DNA from: Parastagonospora avenae f. sp. tritici 18332-5
Lineage: Eukaryota > Ascomycota > Dothideomycetes > Pleosporales > Phaeosphaeriaceae
NCBI GenBank assembly: GCA_022559985.1
Contig: JAFJTR010000100.1
Span: 1-64,000 of the forward strand
Direction: 5' to 3'
DNA length: 64,000 bases
The notes beneath the pieces are model-generated. The model ran no database searches. It was not told the DNA's origin and was given only the letters and a program-made list of their open reading frames with translations. Made by a program: the position numbers and the translations under genes. This document shows positions 32,739 to 41,964 of this stretch, piece after piece; the stretch's first letter is position 1; each line of letters opens with the position of its first letter.

Positions 32739-34022
32739 ATGTCCAATCCTAAAGATTGCTCCGAAGCAGAGTGGGCACAAATCTTCAGCACTCCAAACTT
32801 TTGGGAGGAAGTGCACAACGAACTCGGTCGCATTCCAGATTGGCTTATCGCCACACACCAGCGTATCGAGCGCAAAGCACTCGTCAGACGCCAACGCAAA
32901 TTTCGACCTGCAGAAAGCAAAGGTTGGATTGTGGAAGACAACTACAACGCTCACAGCATCTGCACACAGAGGCGCAAACCCGCAGCCGATTGGCAGCCCG
33001 CCAGGAAGATGGCAATCTCTACTCCAGAGCAGCATCATCGCCATTCCATCCATCTTATGATGCGAGTTCTTTGCCTACGCAACAATGTATCCCCCTTCAC
33101 TCTGGTGCTCGACGACCTTAACCAACGCGCTGTGCCCTTCGTCAACGAGATGATGCGCCGCGCCCTGTCACGCAACATTCACGTAATTGTGGTGTCCTTT
33201 GAGGCCATCGGGTACGATCCCGCTGTCCAGAACATCGCCGCCTATGCTGCGACTAGCGGCAAACAGATCATGCAAGATCTCCGCAACGCCTTGGAGCTGG
33301 CCAAAGAGAGCCTCATCATTATAGACTCCCTTTCCGACCTCCTCGAGCTAGAAGGAATCGACATGAGCGAGCTTTTTAACCTTGTCGCAAACAAGTATTC
33401 ATCGACACTGGTTGGCGTCTACCACCAGGACATGCTTCCCACGCAGGACGGGCAGAATGCGTACGCTCCACGACCTCTGGAGCTGCTGAAGTACATGGCC
33501 ACATCCGTCATCGTCTGCAAATCATTTGCCCACGTCCTTGCAGCAAAGGCCGCCAGAGAGCGTAGCCTTCCTGAGCCCACCTTTGGTCTTCTTCAAGGCG
33601 CTGAAGGTATCGTTCAATGTCTCGACGCAAACGACTATCAGGGCATCGTACTCGAAGCTGAGTTTCGCCGCAAGTCAGGTCGACCTGAGGGTGAGACTTA
33701 CTTCCTTCGCGAGGCGCGCGCCACCGACTACAGCGCGCCCACAGCCGGCATGGTTGTCGGCAAGCTGAAGGAAGAGTTCGTCACACTTCTCGACCTGGTT
33801 CCAGCCTACGCCAGTCAAGAGGTGGTTGGCTTCGTCAATGCCGCCGCCGACGACATTGAATCGACGTTCAACCTTAGTCTCACCGAGAAGCAGAAGCAGG
33901 CTCGTGAGGGTGTGGTGCTGCCGTACTTTGATGCACAGAAGGGCGAAGGCGGTGAAGGAGGTCGTATCTTGTACGACATGGGTGAGGAGGACGATTTCGA
34001 CGAGGAAGAGGATGAGATATAA
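32739..34022 (+). CDS. ELP5: Elongator complex subunit 5 (Elp5), 427 aa as read
   Basis: Continuous frame. From about residue 91 (MAISTPEQHHRHSIHLMMRV; ATG at 33009) it matches Elp5/Iki1: NNVSPFTLVLDDLNQRAVPF, VIVVSFEAIGYDP, SLIIIDSLSDLLELEGIDMS and the acidic C-terminus DMGEEDDFDEEEDEI. Elp5 has a RecA-like fold without a working P-loop; with Elp4 and Elp6 it forms the hetero-hexamer that assists Elp3 in making mcm5/ncm5 on tRNA wobble uridines. The first 90 residues (SNPKDCSEAEWAQIFSTPNF to DWQPARK) are not part of the usual protein. The real start may be 33009 (337 aa, the normal length), or the extension may be a fused exon. Confidence 0.9.
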   Translation: MSNPKDCSEAEWAQIFSTPNFWEEVHNELGRIPDWLIATHQRIERKALVRRQRKFRPAESKGWIVEDNYNAHSICTQRRKPAADWQPARKMAISTPEQHHRHSIHLMMRVLCLRNNVSPFTLVLDDLNQRAVPFVNEMMRRALSRNIHVIVVSFEAIGYDPAVQNIAAYAATSGKQIMQDLRNALELAKESLIIIDSLSDLLELEGIDMSELFNLVANKYSSTLVGVYHQDMLPTQDGQNAYAPRPLELLKYMATSVIVCKSFAHVLAAKAARERSLPEPTFGLLQGAEGIVQCLDANDYQGIVLEAEFRRKSGRPEGETYFLREARATDYSAPTAGMVVGKLKEEFVTLLDLVPAYASQEVVGFVNAAADDIESTFNLSLTEKQKQAREGVVLPYFDAQKGEGGEGGRILYDMGEEDDFDEEEDEI

Positions 34023-34497
34023 GCATGAGGTGCATGATTGATGGTTTGAGAAAGTTCCGGTCATGGTCTACGGCACTGAACGATCTGGATATACCCTGCA
34101 TGGTTGGCGTTACGAAAAGCATACTGATGGGCTCCCGAGTACCTTTAGGGCGTTCTGGGTGCACATTTGTTGCATATTGCCCAAGTTCGCTACACGGATT
34201 GTGTACTCATAGCGAATCACAAGAAAGGTCCGAAATATTGGTGTACATGCCGTGATGACTTGCCATATTGAGACTTGCCACGTCGTGCTGCATATGTGCA
34301 AGGCAATTTGGAGACTAGGTGAGCCGCTTGTTCATGCCCCCAGTACCTGTCCCTATGATCCACACCGTGAGAGAACTTTCCTTGTTGGGAAGTTTGCGCA
34401 AAGCACTAGCGTCATCCTCTGACCCGCAACCTAGGCCTCACTCATCTTTATTGCGCCTCAACTTTCACGCCGTCCTCACTCGACCAACAACGCCACA
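34023..34497. other. Intergenic spacer upstream of SNRNP27
   Basis: 475 bp: 3' side of ELP5 and promoter of the next plus-strand gene. Nothing specific recognised. Confidence 0.4.
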
Positions 34498-35118
34498 ATG
34501 TCCGACAACGAGCGTCCACGTGACCGCCACCGCGAGCGAGACGGCCGCCGCGAGCCACGCGAAGACCGCAACCGCGAAAGAGGAGGCCCACCCGGCGAAC
34601 GGCGCAACCGATCGCGCAGCCCACGACGGGAACGTGGTGGCCGACGCGACAACCCCCGCTACAGATCAAGATCACCCTTCCGTGGCAATGACCGCGAGAA
34701 AGACGGCGCACGTGAGCCACGAGGACGAGGCCGCGGCGACCGCGGTCAAGACAGAGGCCCGCGCGACGCACCACGAGGTTCCCGCGGCGGCGTAACAGCA
34801 CCCAGCGGCCCTCGCAGATCCGACTTCCCACCCCGCGAAGCACGTGGCGGCTCAGTCAAGGCGGCACCGGCTGCCAAGGAGGAAGAGTCGCCCGATGTCG
34901 AGATGAAGGAGGATGCGGAGAAGCCAGAGGACATGGACGACGATACCTGGGAGATGAAGAAGATGATGGGCTTCGCAGGCTTCAAGTCGACGAAGAACCA
35001 GAAGGTGCCGGGGAATGACAGGAACTACGGCATCAGGAGGGAGAAGCGCATGGAGGCTAGGCAGTACATGAACAGGCAGGGCGGATTCAACAGGCCGTTG
35101 TCTCCGGGAAGGACGTGA
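34498..35118 (+). CDS. U4/U6.U5 tri-snRNP 27 kDa-like protein, 206 aa
   Basis: Single exon. Residues 1-110 are an RS-like, Arg/Asp/Glu/Gly-rich disordered region (RDRHRERDGRREPRED, RNRSRSPRRERGG, RYRSRSPFRG). The C-terminal third carries the SNRNP27 signature (DUF1777 family): DDDTWEMKKMMGFAGFKSTK, then NQKVPGNDRNYGIRREKRM. The human protein is part of the spliceosomal tri-snRNP and influences 5' splice-site choice. Length and architecture match fungal homologues. Nuclear. Confidence 0.9.
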   Translation: MSDNERPRDRHRERDGRREPREDRNRERGGPPGERRNRSRSPRRERGGRRDNPRYRSRSPFRGNDREKDGAREPRGRGRGDRGQDRGPRDAPRGSRGGVTAPSGPRRSDFPPREARGGSVKAAPAAKEEESPDVEMKEDAEKPEDMDDDTWEMKKMMGFAGFKSTKNQKVPGNDRNYGIRREKRMEARQYMNRQGGFNRPLSPGRT

Positions 35119-38100
35119 GCGTGAAAGTAGTGAGCCCATAAGGGTTACGAAATTATGCCTGAAGGCTTGCTATCGAAGCTAGCCAGCAGACATATCGACG
35201 GCGCGTACCGATCTCTCAGGGAAAGGTTTCAGAATTGGAAACTACGGAGTTTTTCTCAAGCGAAAATACCCATCAGAGAACATTCACGCGTGGCAGAAAA
35301 CCGACTGTGGTATGCCTCTCCATCTTGTTTGGCGCAATTTAACATCGGCATTTACTCGGATCTGACAAATACAGAACGGAGGATCAGGATAAGAAACTGC
35401 TTAATACCACATCATTAGGGTTGCTGGTACTTTAGGCACCGTGGAGGGCTCGGCATGAACAGCAGTCGCGGGCCTCAGAATTCCATAAGCTCAAACAGTG
35501 CACTTTGGGAAGCATGTAATCCAACTTCTAGAGTATAAAAGTTCATCTCCAGTTCAATCTCCTCTTCCCACACCTCTCCTTATCTTATTGGCCTCAAAAA
35601 TATCGCAAACTACATCCCATGATCGCCTTCTCTGCTCGTCCACGAAAGACGCCGCTGTGACGCGGGCATGGCCCCTGTTTCGTGCCAAAAAAAACTTCAC
35701 TATGCACCCCATGCCGCGGTGTCTCTCTCTTCTCCAAGACACAAATTACTCTGCTCGCAATAAATCTTTCAACCAAACAGCACATGACTGCTGCCGCCTA
35801 CACAAAAACTTCTTGACAAGATTGCATAAAATCTTTGCAAAGTTGAAACATTTCAAAAATAATTAATCGCCTGTCCATGATCCTATCGCGGACGCTATTT
35901 CTCGCCATAAGATTTCCTCTAGGCGACAGCTCTGTCAAAACACCACTTCCCTTCTTCACCACCCCACTTCCAAAAGTGGATATGAAACTTGTCATGATCT
36001 CCTGAAAGTGGGTAGCAAGAGGGTCGATGAGCTGTGCAGTCGACTCGAAAACAAAACTCGCGTCAAGTTCACGTGGTCTGGCGATAGCGACCCCGGGGAT
36101 CCAGAAACACTTCGCCGTATCCATATGTGTGTGGCAGAGACTCGAACCGGAATAGACAGAGTTCTATTTTATCTGAGCTCAAAAGTATGAAGCATGTATT
36201 CCAAAAGTCGAGAGCAGTCTGCCTATGGTCGTTAAGGGTCGCTGCTGTGCGGGCATATAACCTCGCTTTCCCTGTCATTGACTTGAAGCTACCGATCCAC
36301 ACCAAATTTACCTCGAAAAACAAACATGTCAGCCACCGATGTGTATCTCAAAGTCTACGTGGTGTGTTCTCATGAGCTTTGCGAGTCTCCAGCTTGTGAG
36401 CAGAAAACACAGCTCAACGAATAATACTCTGTCCACCCTGTCCACTCTTCTGTCCAAACCACACCAAAAAAAGCGATGTTTGAGATCCGTACATGGTCAC
36501 TCATGCTATATCTGTATCCCCGACGCCCAAAGTACTAGAGAATTTTTTTCATGGTGCTAGCACATTTTTGCCCAACCGATTGTATATATGCTTCGCCAGC
36601 TTCAGCAAAGCATCCCTGCTCAAACATGTTTGCTCGTGGTACCAACAAAGCAGAGTTTATCAGGTTGTATGTTAGAGACTTGGCTGGGCTTGCTGTGATA
36701 CACCGAGTCTGAATCTCGTTCCCAGAAAATGCAGTCTCTGAGATGGCATGAGGTTTTCTGCACTCCCAAGAAAGGACAACGACGTACAATGTGCTGTTCG
36801 TTGCGAAGCCTAGTCTCAGTGATTTGCATTCGATATGCTGAAGTCAACATATGAGAGTGTGGTTGACGTCTTTGAATACATCTAAGCCTCACTCCCACAC
36901 GATGCAAGAAAGGTCTCTGTACAAAAGTTCTGTGCCTTGCTTGCAGATGTGTATTTATATCGCCTCAGAACATCTCTGCCTCTTCATTACGCTTTCTTTC
37001 TGCTCTCGAAACTTGGTATGTGTTTCAGCCGCTCTCCAAAAACAACATGCACGCCCCAGATGAAAGTGCCAGCGTGTTGTGTACTTTGATTACTACAAGA
37101 ACATTTCTTACAAAGTTGCTTCTCTAAAAGTGACCCAAGGCGCGTTGATGTGCTTCTCCGTCTTCGCGAAAATCCATCCCAAGCTTGCATATACTGATTT
37201 AGAGGTGTTAAAAAATCTGATCACTTTGCTTGTCGCGCAAGGTCAGTAATAATAACTCCATGGAAAATATAGATATTCATCGCATGCCGCATGAGTTTCT
37301 GTTCTTGCTTCCAGGGTGCAAGAAGAAAAGTAAGAAAAAAGGTCCCATATGAGTGGCGCCATGGAGAAAGAAATATGGGAATGAGGTTAGACGCAGTGTG
37401 ACGCACAGCCTCAAATCAGAAGCACGTTGAAAGCCACCACATGACAATGTTGTACATGTAGAAATCAACATGTAGTACAGCAATCGGACATTCTGCAGTA
37501 TAAAACCAAGCTCCCTCACCTTCTTCTGTATCATGCCAATTTCCTTGCCTCAACATCAAAATCGGACCATACGACAGGTTATATGCTCTTCTTTCCAAAA
37601 GTGCCTCTTCCCTCCTGCATGACCTTTTGCCTTTGCCAAATTCGATCAGTCTACAAGCCACAAAACCCAGTTTACGATATTCCAAGGTTTGATTCAAACC
37701 ACTCACTCGGACATACATGAACTGCTCCAGTATTCCGAGAAACCATCTTTCAGCCTCGACGGGGCTGACGCGATACCCGAACATGCGTATAAATACATCC
37801 CCTTAACATTTGTACCTCCCTTCCCTCACAAACAATATGCTTTCAATCTTGCAAAAGCTTGGTCTAACAAGAATCATGTGTTCTTCTCTGCTCTCTGCTG
37901 GTATCAACGAATCAAAATTCCAAAACCACAGATTCCAAGTCGTCATGTTCCAGTGGCAGTGGAACATTATTTCATGAGCACCGAGCTCTTACTCCAAAAT
38001 CGCAAAGATCGGGTTGCATGTTCTGGTTCTGAGTTACTGCCACCGAGAGCTATATATTCCACCTTGGACTTACCGACTTCTTCTCAACACTTCACCCATA

Positions 38101-39288
38101 TCCTTGGATTCCAAAAACCGGCCAATGACTGTTATTACGCCTCCGGCGCGCTCTGGCACTCGCTAGAAATAAGAAGATAGAGTTTCATGAGCATCCAGGA
38201 TTGGAAAGAATGCAAAATAATGGGGATCAAATCACCAATCATATTGTGCGCTCGGTCTGGTCAAAGAATAAAATATTTCATAAACTACTATGGAGGAACT
38301 GAAATCTAGCAAGTGCGTCCAACATATTCTTTTTCCCGAAGATCCCGAAGATCTAAAAATATACATTGGGTCTGGAACATGCGAGCAGAAGCTTGAGAAA
38401 ACATTGATATTACGAAGTGAGCTTGGCGTCTGCCCGCGATATAAAGCGCCATTCAACCACAAACCCTCTCTCACCATCTTCCCACCCCTTTTTCCACTTC
38501 TCAAAAGACACTGCCCTCGATCCGATGTGTGCATGTTCTTCTGCTTCTCAAAAAGAGTCCAAGAGAAATACATGTGTGCCTGTCCTCCAAAAACACATCG
38601 TCTAATCCTTAAAAAGTCAAACGAATATCGACATGCCTTTTCTTCTGTTTCTCAGCCTGAACCAAAAACCATGACATCTACTGTGCATGTGGTGCAATTC
38701 TTCTTCTGTGTCAACCATCAAAGTAGACGGATTGAGACTCCATGTTCTTTTCTCTCTTGCATCACCAGAAATGGTCTTCCTAGAGGACCATGAGCCACTG
38801 AGTTTTGCAAAAATTGCATTGCATCACGCAATATGCTTTGCCTCATTCTCTCGTTGAAAATCGCAATTCGAGGCCCTCAATGTCTCGACTGGAGTGTGAA
38901 CAAGCATTACGGTCGATTTGTAGGGCGCTGTTCAAATGGCGTGTCCAGATGTGATATGGGAGCGGAAACCGCGTCGTCTAGGAACATGTTTTGCTCTTTG
39001 GCCAATGATCCTGATGGTGATGATGAGCATCACCGAAGTAGTCCCGTTGATGCAGCGAAATGATCTGTTTCTGAGTTCCATGTGTCTGATGGAGGGAATG
39101 GCTATACCAATCGTCCCACGCTGCCGTCCTAAGATATATCGATGCCATGCTGTTTGTACACTCGTGCCTGTTCTGATCTCAAATGCGCCAAAACGCCTCG
39201 CCAAATGCAATGCCACCTTTTCTAGCCCGCCTCACTCGTGCCATCTATTTCTCCTATGATCCCAATGCTCCCCTCCCCCCGCCTACGC
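35119..39288. other. 4.2-kb non-coding region with repeated promoter-like modules
   Basis: The longest stretch without a credible protein gene outside the 52-58 kb zone. Open frames here are short, overlap and lack protein-like composition. On the plus strand it holds seven TATA-like boxes, each followed by a pyrimidine-rich, A-poor tract: 35534-35540, 36254-36260, 36952-36960, 37499-37505, 37788-37794, 38051-38057, 38440-38445. Within about 60-200 nt of most of them comes a variant of (T/C)TCCAAAA. See findings. Confidence 0.5.
35534..38445 (+). promoter_or_regulatory. Array of seven TATA plus CT-tract modules
   Basis: Same-strand modules with the TATA positions listed for the surrounding region; spacings about 720, 698, 547, 289, 263 and 389 bp. 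Example: TATAAAACC at 37499 followed by 'ctccctcaccttcttctg'. The first ATGs downstream lead only into frames of about 14-46 codons (for example 36326 and 37839). They could drive non-coding RNAs or small peptides; alternatively this is simple compositional bias. No transcript evidence is available from sequence. Confidence 0.35.
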
Positions 39289-39988
39289 CTAACTCAACCA
39301 AACCCACCAAAACAGCAGTATAACTGCCGCAAAGAAGCCCAGCCAAACCTTCCACCCCACACCCGTCTTCTCCGCCATCCGTAACATGCGATTCATCGTG
39401 CCCTTGAGGCGATTCCGCGAGTTCTCGAATTGGTCGTTCATTTTCTCAGCGAGGGAGGTCGAGTCGCGGATTTCGTCGCCGATGAGGTGTGTCAACTATT
39501 CATGCATTAGCAATTGCAACATTCCTGCACATGACAAGAGGAGTGGTGCAAGGGAAACCCACGTCTTTCAACTGCTTAACCTTACTCGTCAAAATGCCCA
39601 CATGCTGATCATCATGCTGACTCTCGAGTTCGTCCAGTACCGCTGAACTATACTGCCCGCGAGAATTCGGCGTCGCGGCGCGGAACGTCTCACTCCCACC
39701 GCCAACACCATACCCCCCACTGCTTCCACCAGGATACAAATTGCCAGTACTGCTGTTCGATGCACTGGGGTATGCAGCAAAGCCGGCGTCGGTGGACGGC
39801 GAGGTGTACCCGTAGCCACCGGAGCCGCCGTAGGGCGAGCGTGGCTTTTGCTTGGATTTGGAGGGCGAGGCGCTGCGGTTGTAGGAGCTGAAGAGGTCAT
39901 CGCGCGCGTCGTTGCGGCCGAAGCTGGATTCCTGTTAGCATCTGTCTTGAACTGCGACTTTCATTGTTTGCGCGTACCGGCTGGACAT
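39289..39988 (-). CDS. BET1: Bet1-type Qc-SNARE, 192 aa
   Basis: Three exons: 39988-39978 (11 nt, ATG TCC AGC CG), 39923-39563, 39495-39289. Introns of 54 and 67 nt; the first has GTACGC, GCTAAC and ATCCAG. Residues 1-100 are disordered, rich in Ser, Gly and Tyr (GGSGGYGYTSPSTDAG). The SNARE helix runs from about residue 102 (SAVLDELESQHDDQHVGILT) through KQLKDLTHLIGDEIRDSTSL to RMLRMAEKT. A C-terminal anchor follows (VWLGFFAAVILLFWWVWLS). Bet1 mediates ER-to-Golgi vesicle fusion with Sed5, Bos1 and Sec22. At the position where the human protein has Gln in the zero layer, alignment by eye gives Ser (EIRDST). Confidence 0.9.
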
Positions 39989-40583
39989 GTTGTGTGACGC
40001 GCGGAATGCGCTTCCTTGCACGACTATGGGGTAAGGCTGGTGCAACGGTCGGCGATGGGAAGACAGGGAGCGGGTTGTGGAGTCTGGCGGCCGAGTTGTG
40101 GAGGACACTTGTTCGAATGGGTGGGTTTCTTTGGGGATGAAAGATGATGATGCGTCGGAGCTTAGGTCGAGGCTAGGGCTAACGCCGAGGAACCATGGAA
40201 CGCACTCGTGTCCAGAACAGCGTTGACGTTCTGGGGCTAATGCCCACGTGTTTGGTGGCAATGGCGCATGCTGTCTTTCGTACGCTGCACAGTCCAGAAA
40301 ACACCCCTCACTAATGTTTGTAGTACCCAAATCTTGAGACACGTTTGTATTTTCACGAAAGCTTCGATTGTCTGATTTATACAGTCCACCGAGTATCTGA
40401 CCAAGAAAAGCGCATGTATGATCCCCGCAACCCCCACCCCCCACTGACCGGATCCGAATGCCTCTGTACAAATACATTGAACCATTACCTACATGCGTTC
40501 CCTCATGCCGAAGCGTGAAGATGACTTTTTGCGCGTTCCAAACATGACCATGGCCTCTATCTCTTCTAGTCACAAAACAGAGC
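39989..40583. other. Intergenic spacer (BET1 promoter, ADK1 3' side)
   Basis: About 595 bp between two minus-strand genes. A 212-codon frame over it reads through the first BET1 exon and intron and is not credible. Confidence 0.4.
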
Positions 40584-41606
40584 TTAGTTCTTGAGACCGA
40601 TCTTGTTCAAGAGGCTGCCTGACCGTCCAGCAACGTAGGCCTTGTCGTCGAAGATCTTGAGCAAGCTCTTCCAGACCTGGCCCGGATCTTGGCTGGCATC
40701 CACGGGCTTCCAGATGCCGGTCTTCTGGTAGTATGCGACAACGGGGCTGGTCTGGGCGTGGTATGTCGAGAGACGCTTCTTGAGTGTCTCCTCGTTGTCG
40801 TCGGACCGCTGGATCAATGGCTCGCCGGTCGCATCGTCGGTCATGGGGGCCTTGGGTGGGTTGAAAATCTTGTGGTATGAGCGGCCGGATGCGGGGTGGA
40901 CCAGACGGCCGGTAATACGCGAGACGAGGAGTTGGTCGTCGATTTGGAGCTCGACAGCGTGTTGAAGGGGCTTCTGCGTGGCGTCGAGCATGCCGTCGAG
41001 CTTCTCGGCCTGGGTGACCGTTCGTGGGAAGCCGTCGAGGATGAAGCTGCAGTGAAGTCAGTATAAGATCGTCGTGTTCCATAACCCATGTTCCAGATCT
41101 TGACATACCCCTTTGCGCACTCCTGGTTGTTCTCGAGCTCAGTCTTGATCATGTTGACCATGATCTCGTCGCTGACGAGACCTCCGGCGTCCATGATCTT
41201 CTTGGCTTCCCGGCCGAGCGGCGTCTTTGCTGCGACTTGCGCGCGCAGCATGTCTCCGGTGGCCTGGCGAAATTAGCATCGCGAAAACTCGAAATTGATG
41301 AAGCTCAAATCCCACGAGTTCCTGGAGGTATGACGTACAAGATGGCATGCGCAGAACTTTTCCTTGATGCGTGGTGCTTGTGTGCCCTTGCCTGTACATT
41401 GTCAGCATCCATCCCACCATATTCCTTCAGCACTCGGACTCACCAGCTCCCGGCGGCCCCATCAGAATCATCCTGACGCTCTCCTGTGCCGACGACGAAC
41501 CCCCGCCATGACCAGATAACCTGCCCTCGAGCTCGGCAATGCGCTGCTCGAGCTTCTGGACCGTGCTCTTAAGCTCGCTGACGGCCGGATCTGTGGTGGG
41601 CGCCAT
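40584..41606 (-). CDS. ADK1: Adenylate kinase, 277 aa
   Basis: Four exons: 41606-41444, 41391-41339, 41263-41109, 41046-40584; introns of 52, 75 and 62 nt. It interconverts ATP + AMP and 2 ADP in the cytosol and intermembrane space. The N-terminal extension (about 40 residues) is a short coiled coil (ELKSTVQKLEQRIAELEGRL), common in filamentous ascomycetes. Core motifs: MILMGPPGAGKGTQAPRIKE (P-loop, split by intron 1), CHLATGDMLRAQV (AMP site), GFILDGFPRTVTQAEKLD, RITGRLVHPASGRSYHKIFN (long-type LID) and DDATGEPLIQRSDDNEETLK. All key residues are present. Confidence 0.97.
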
Positions 41607-41964
41607 TGCTGTGGGGTGTGAGGAAGACGGCGGGGATGTGCAGCTACAAGTCAATTTTGGCGTGGGGCGGGCGCAATGGCAAGTCGCAGAAAATGATGAA
41701 ACGCTGCTGGAAGTTGAGGATGCGCGCACGTTGACAGGCAAGCTTTAGGGCCGGAAAGATGGGACGAGCTCGCGGGTACGGCGCGCACAGGCAAATGACG
41801 AACGGCAAAACACCACCGACCTCGGCACACTGACGTCGGCACCAAGACTGCTCGACCGCATTGCCTAGAACTTTCAACGGCTTCGGGAAAGCATGCAGAA
41901 CGCTTGATTGGAGATGGTATCACTATATACGCTTTGCACTCTGAACCGAAGACAATCACATCAT
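41607..41964. other. Intergenic spacer (ADK1 promoter, YME2 3' side)
   Basis: About 360 bp, no feature recognised. Confidence 0.4.

Noticed and set aside
36100..36180. Possible tRNA B-box (GGTTCGAGTCT, minus strand)
   Set aside because: The T-arm flanks do not pair and no A-box or acceptor stem fits.
39005..39080. GTGATGATG ... CTGA as a box C/D snoRNA
   Set aside because: Terminal stem and guide arrangement are not convincing; the motifs are short enough to occur by chance.
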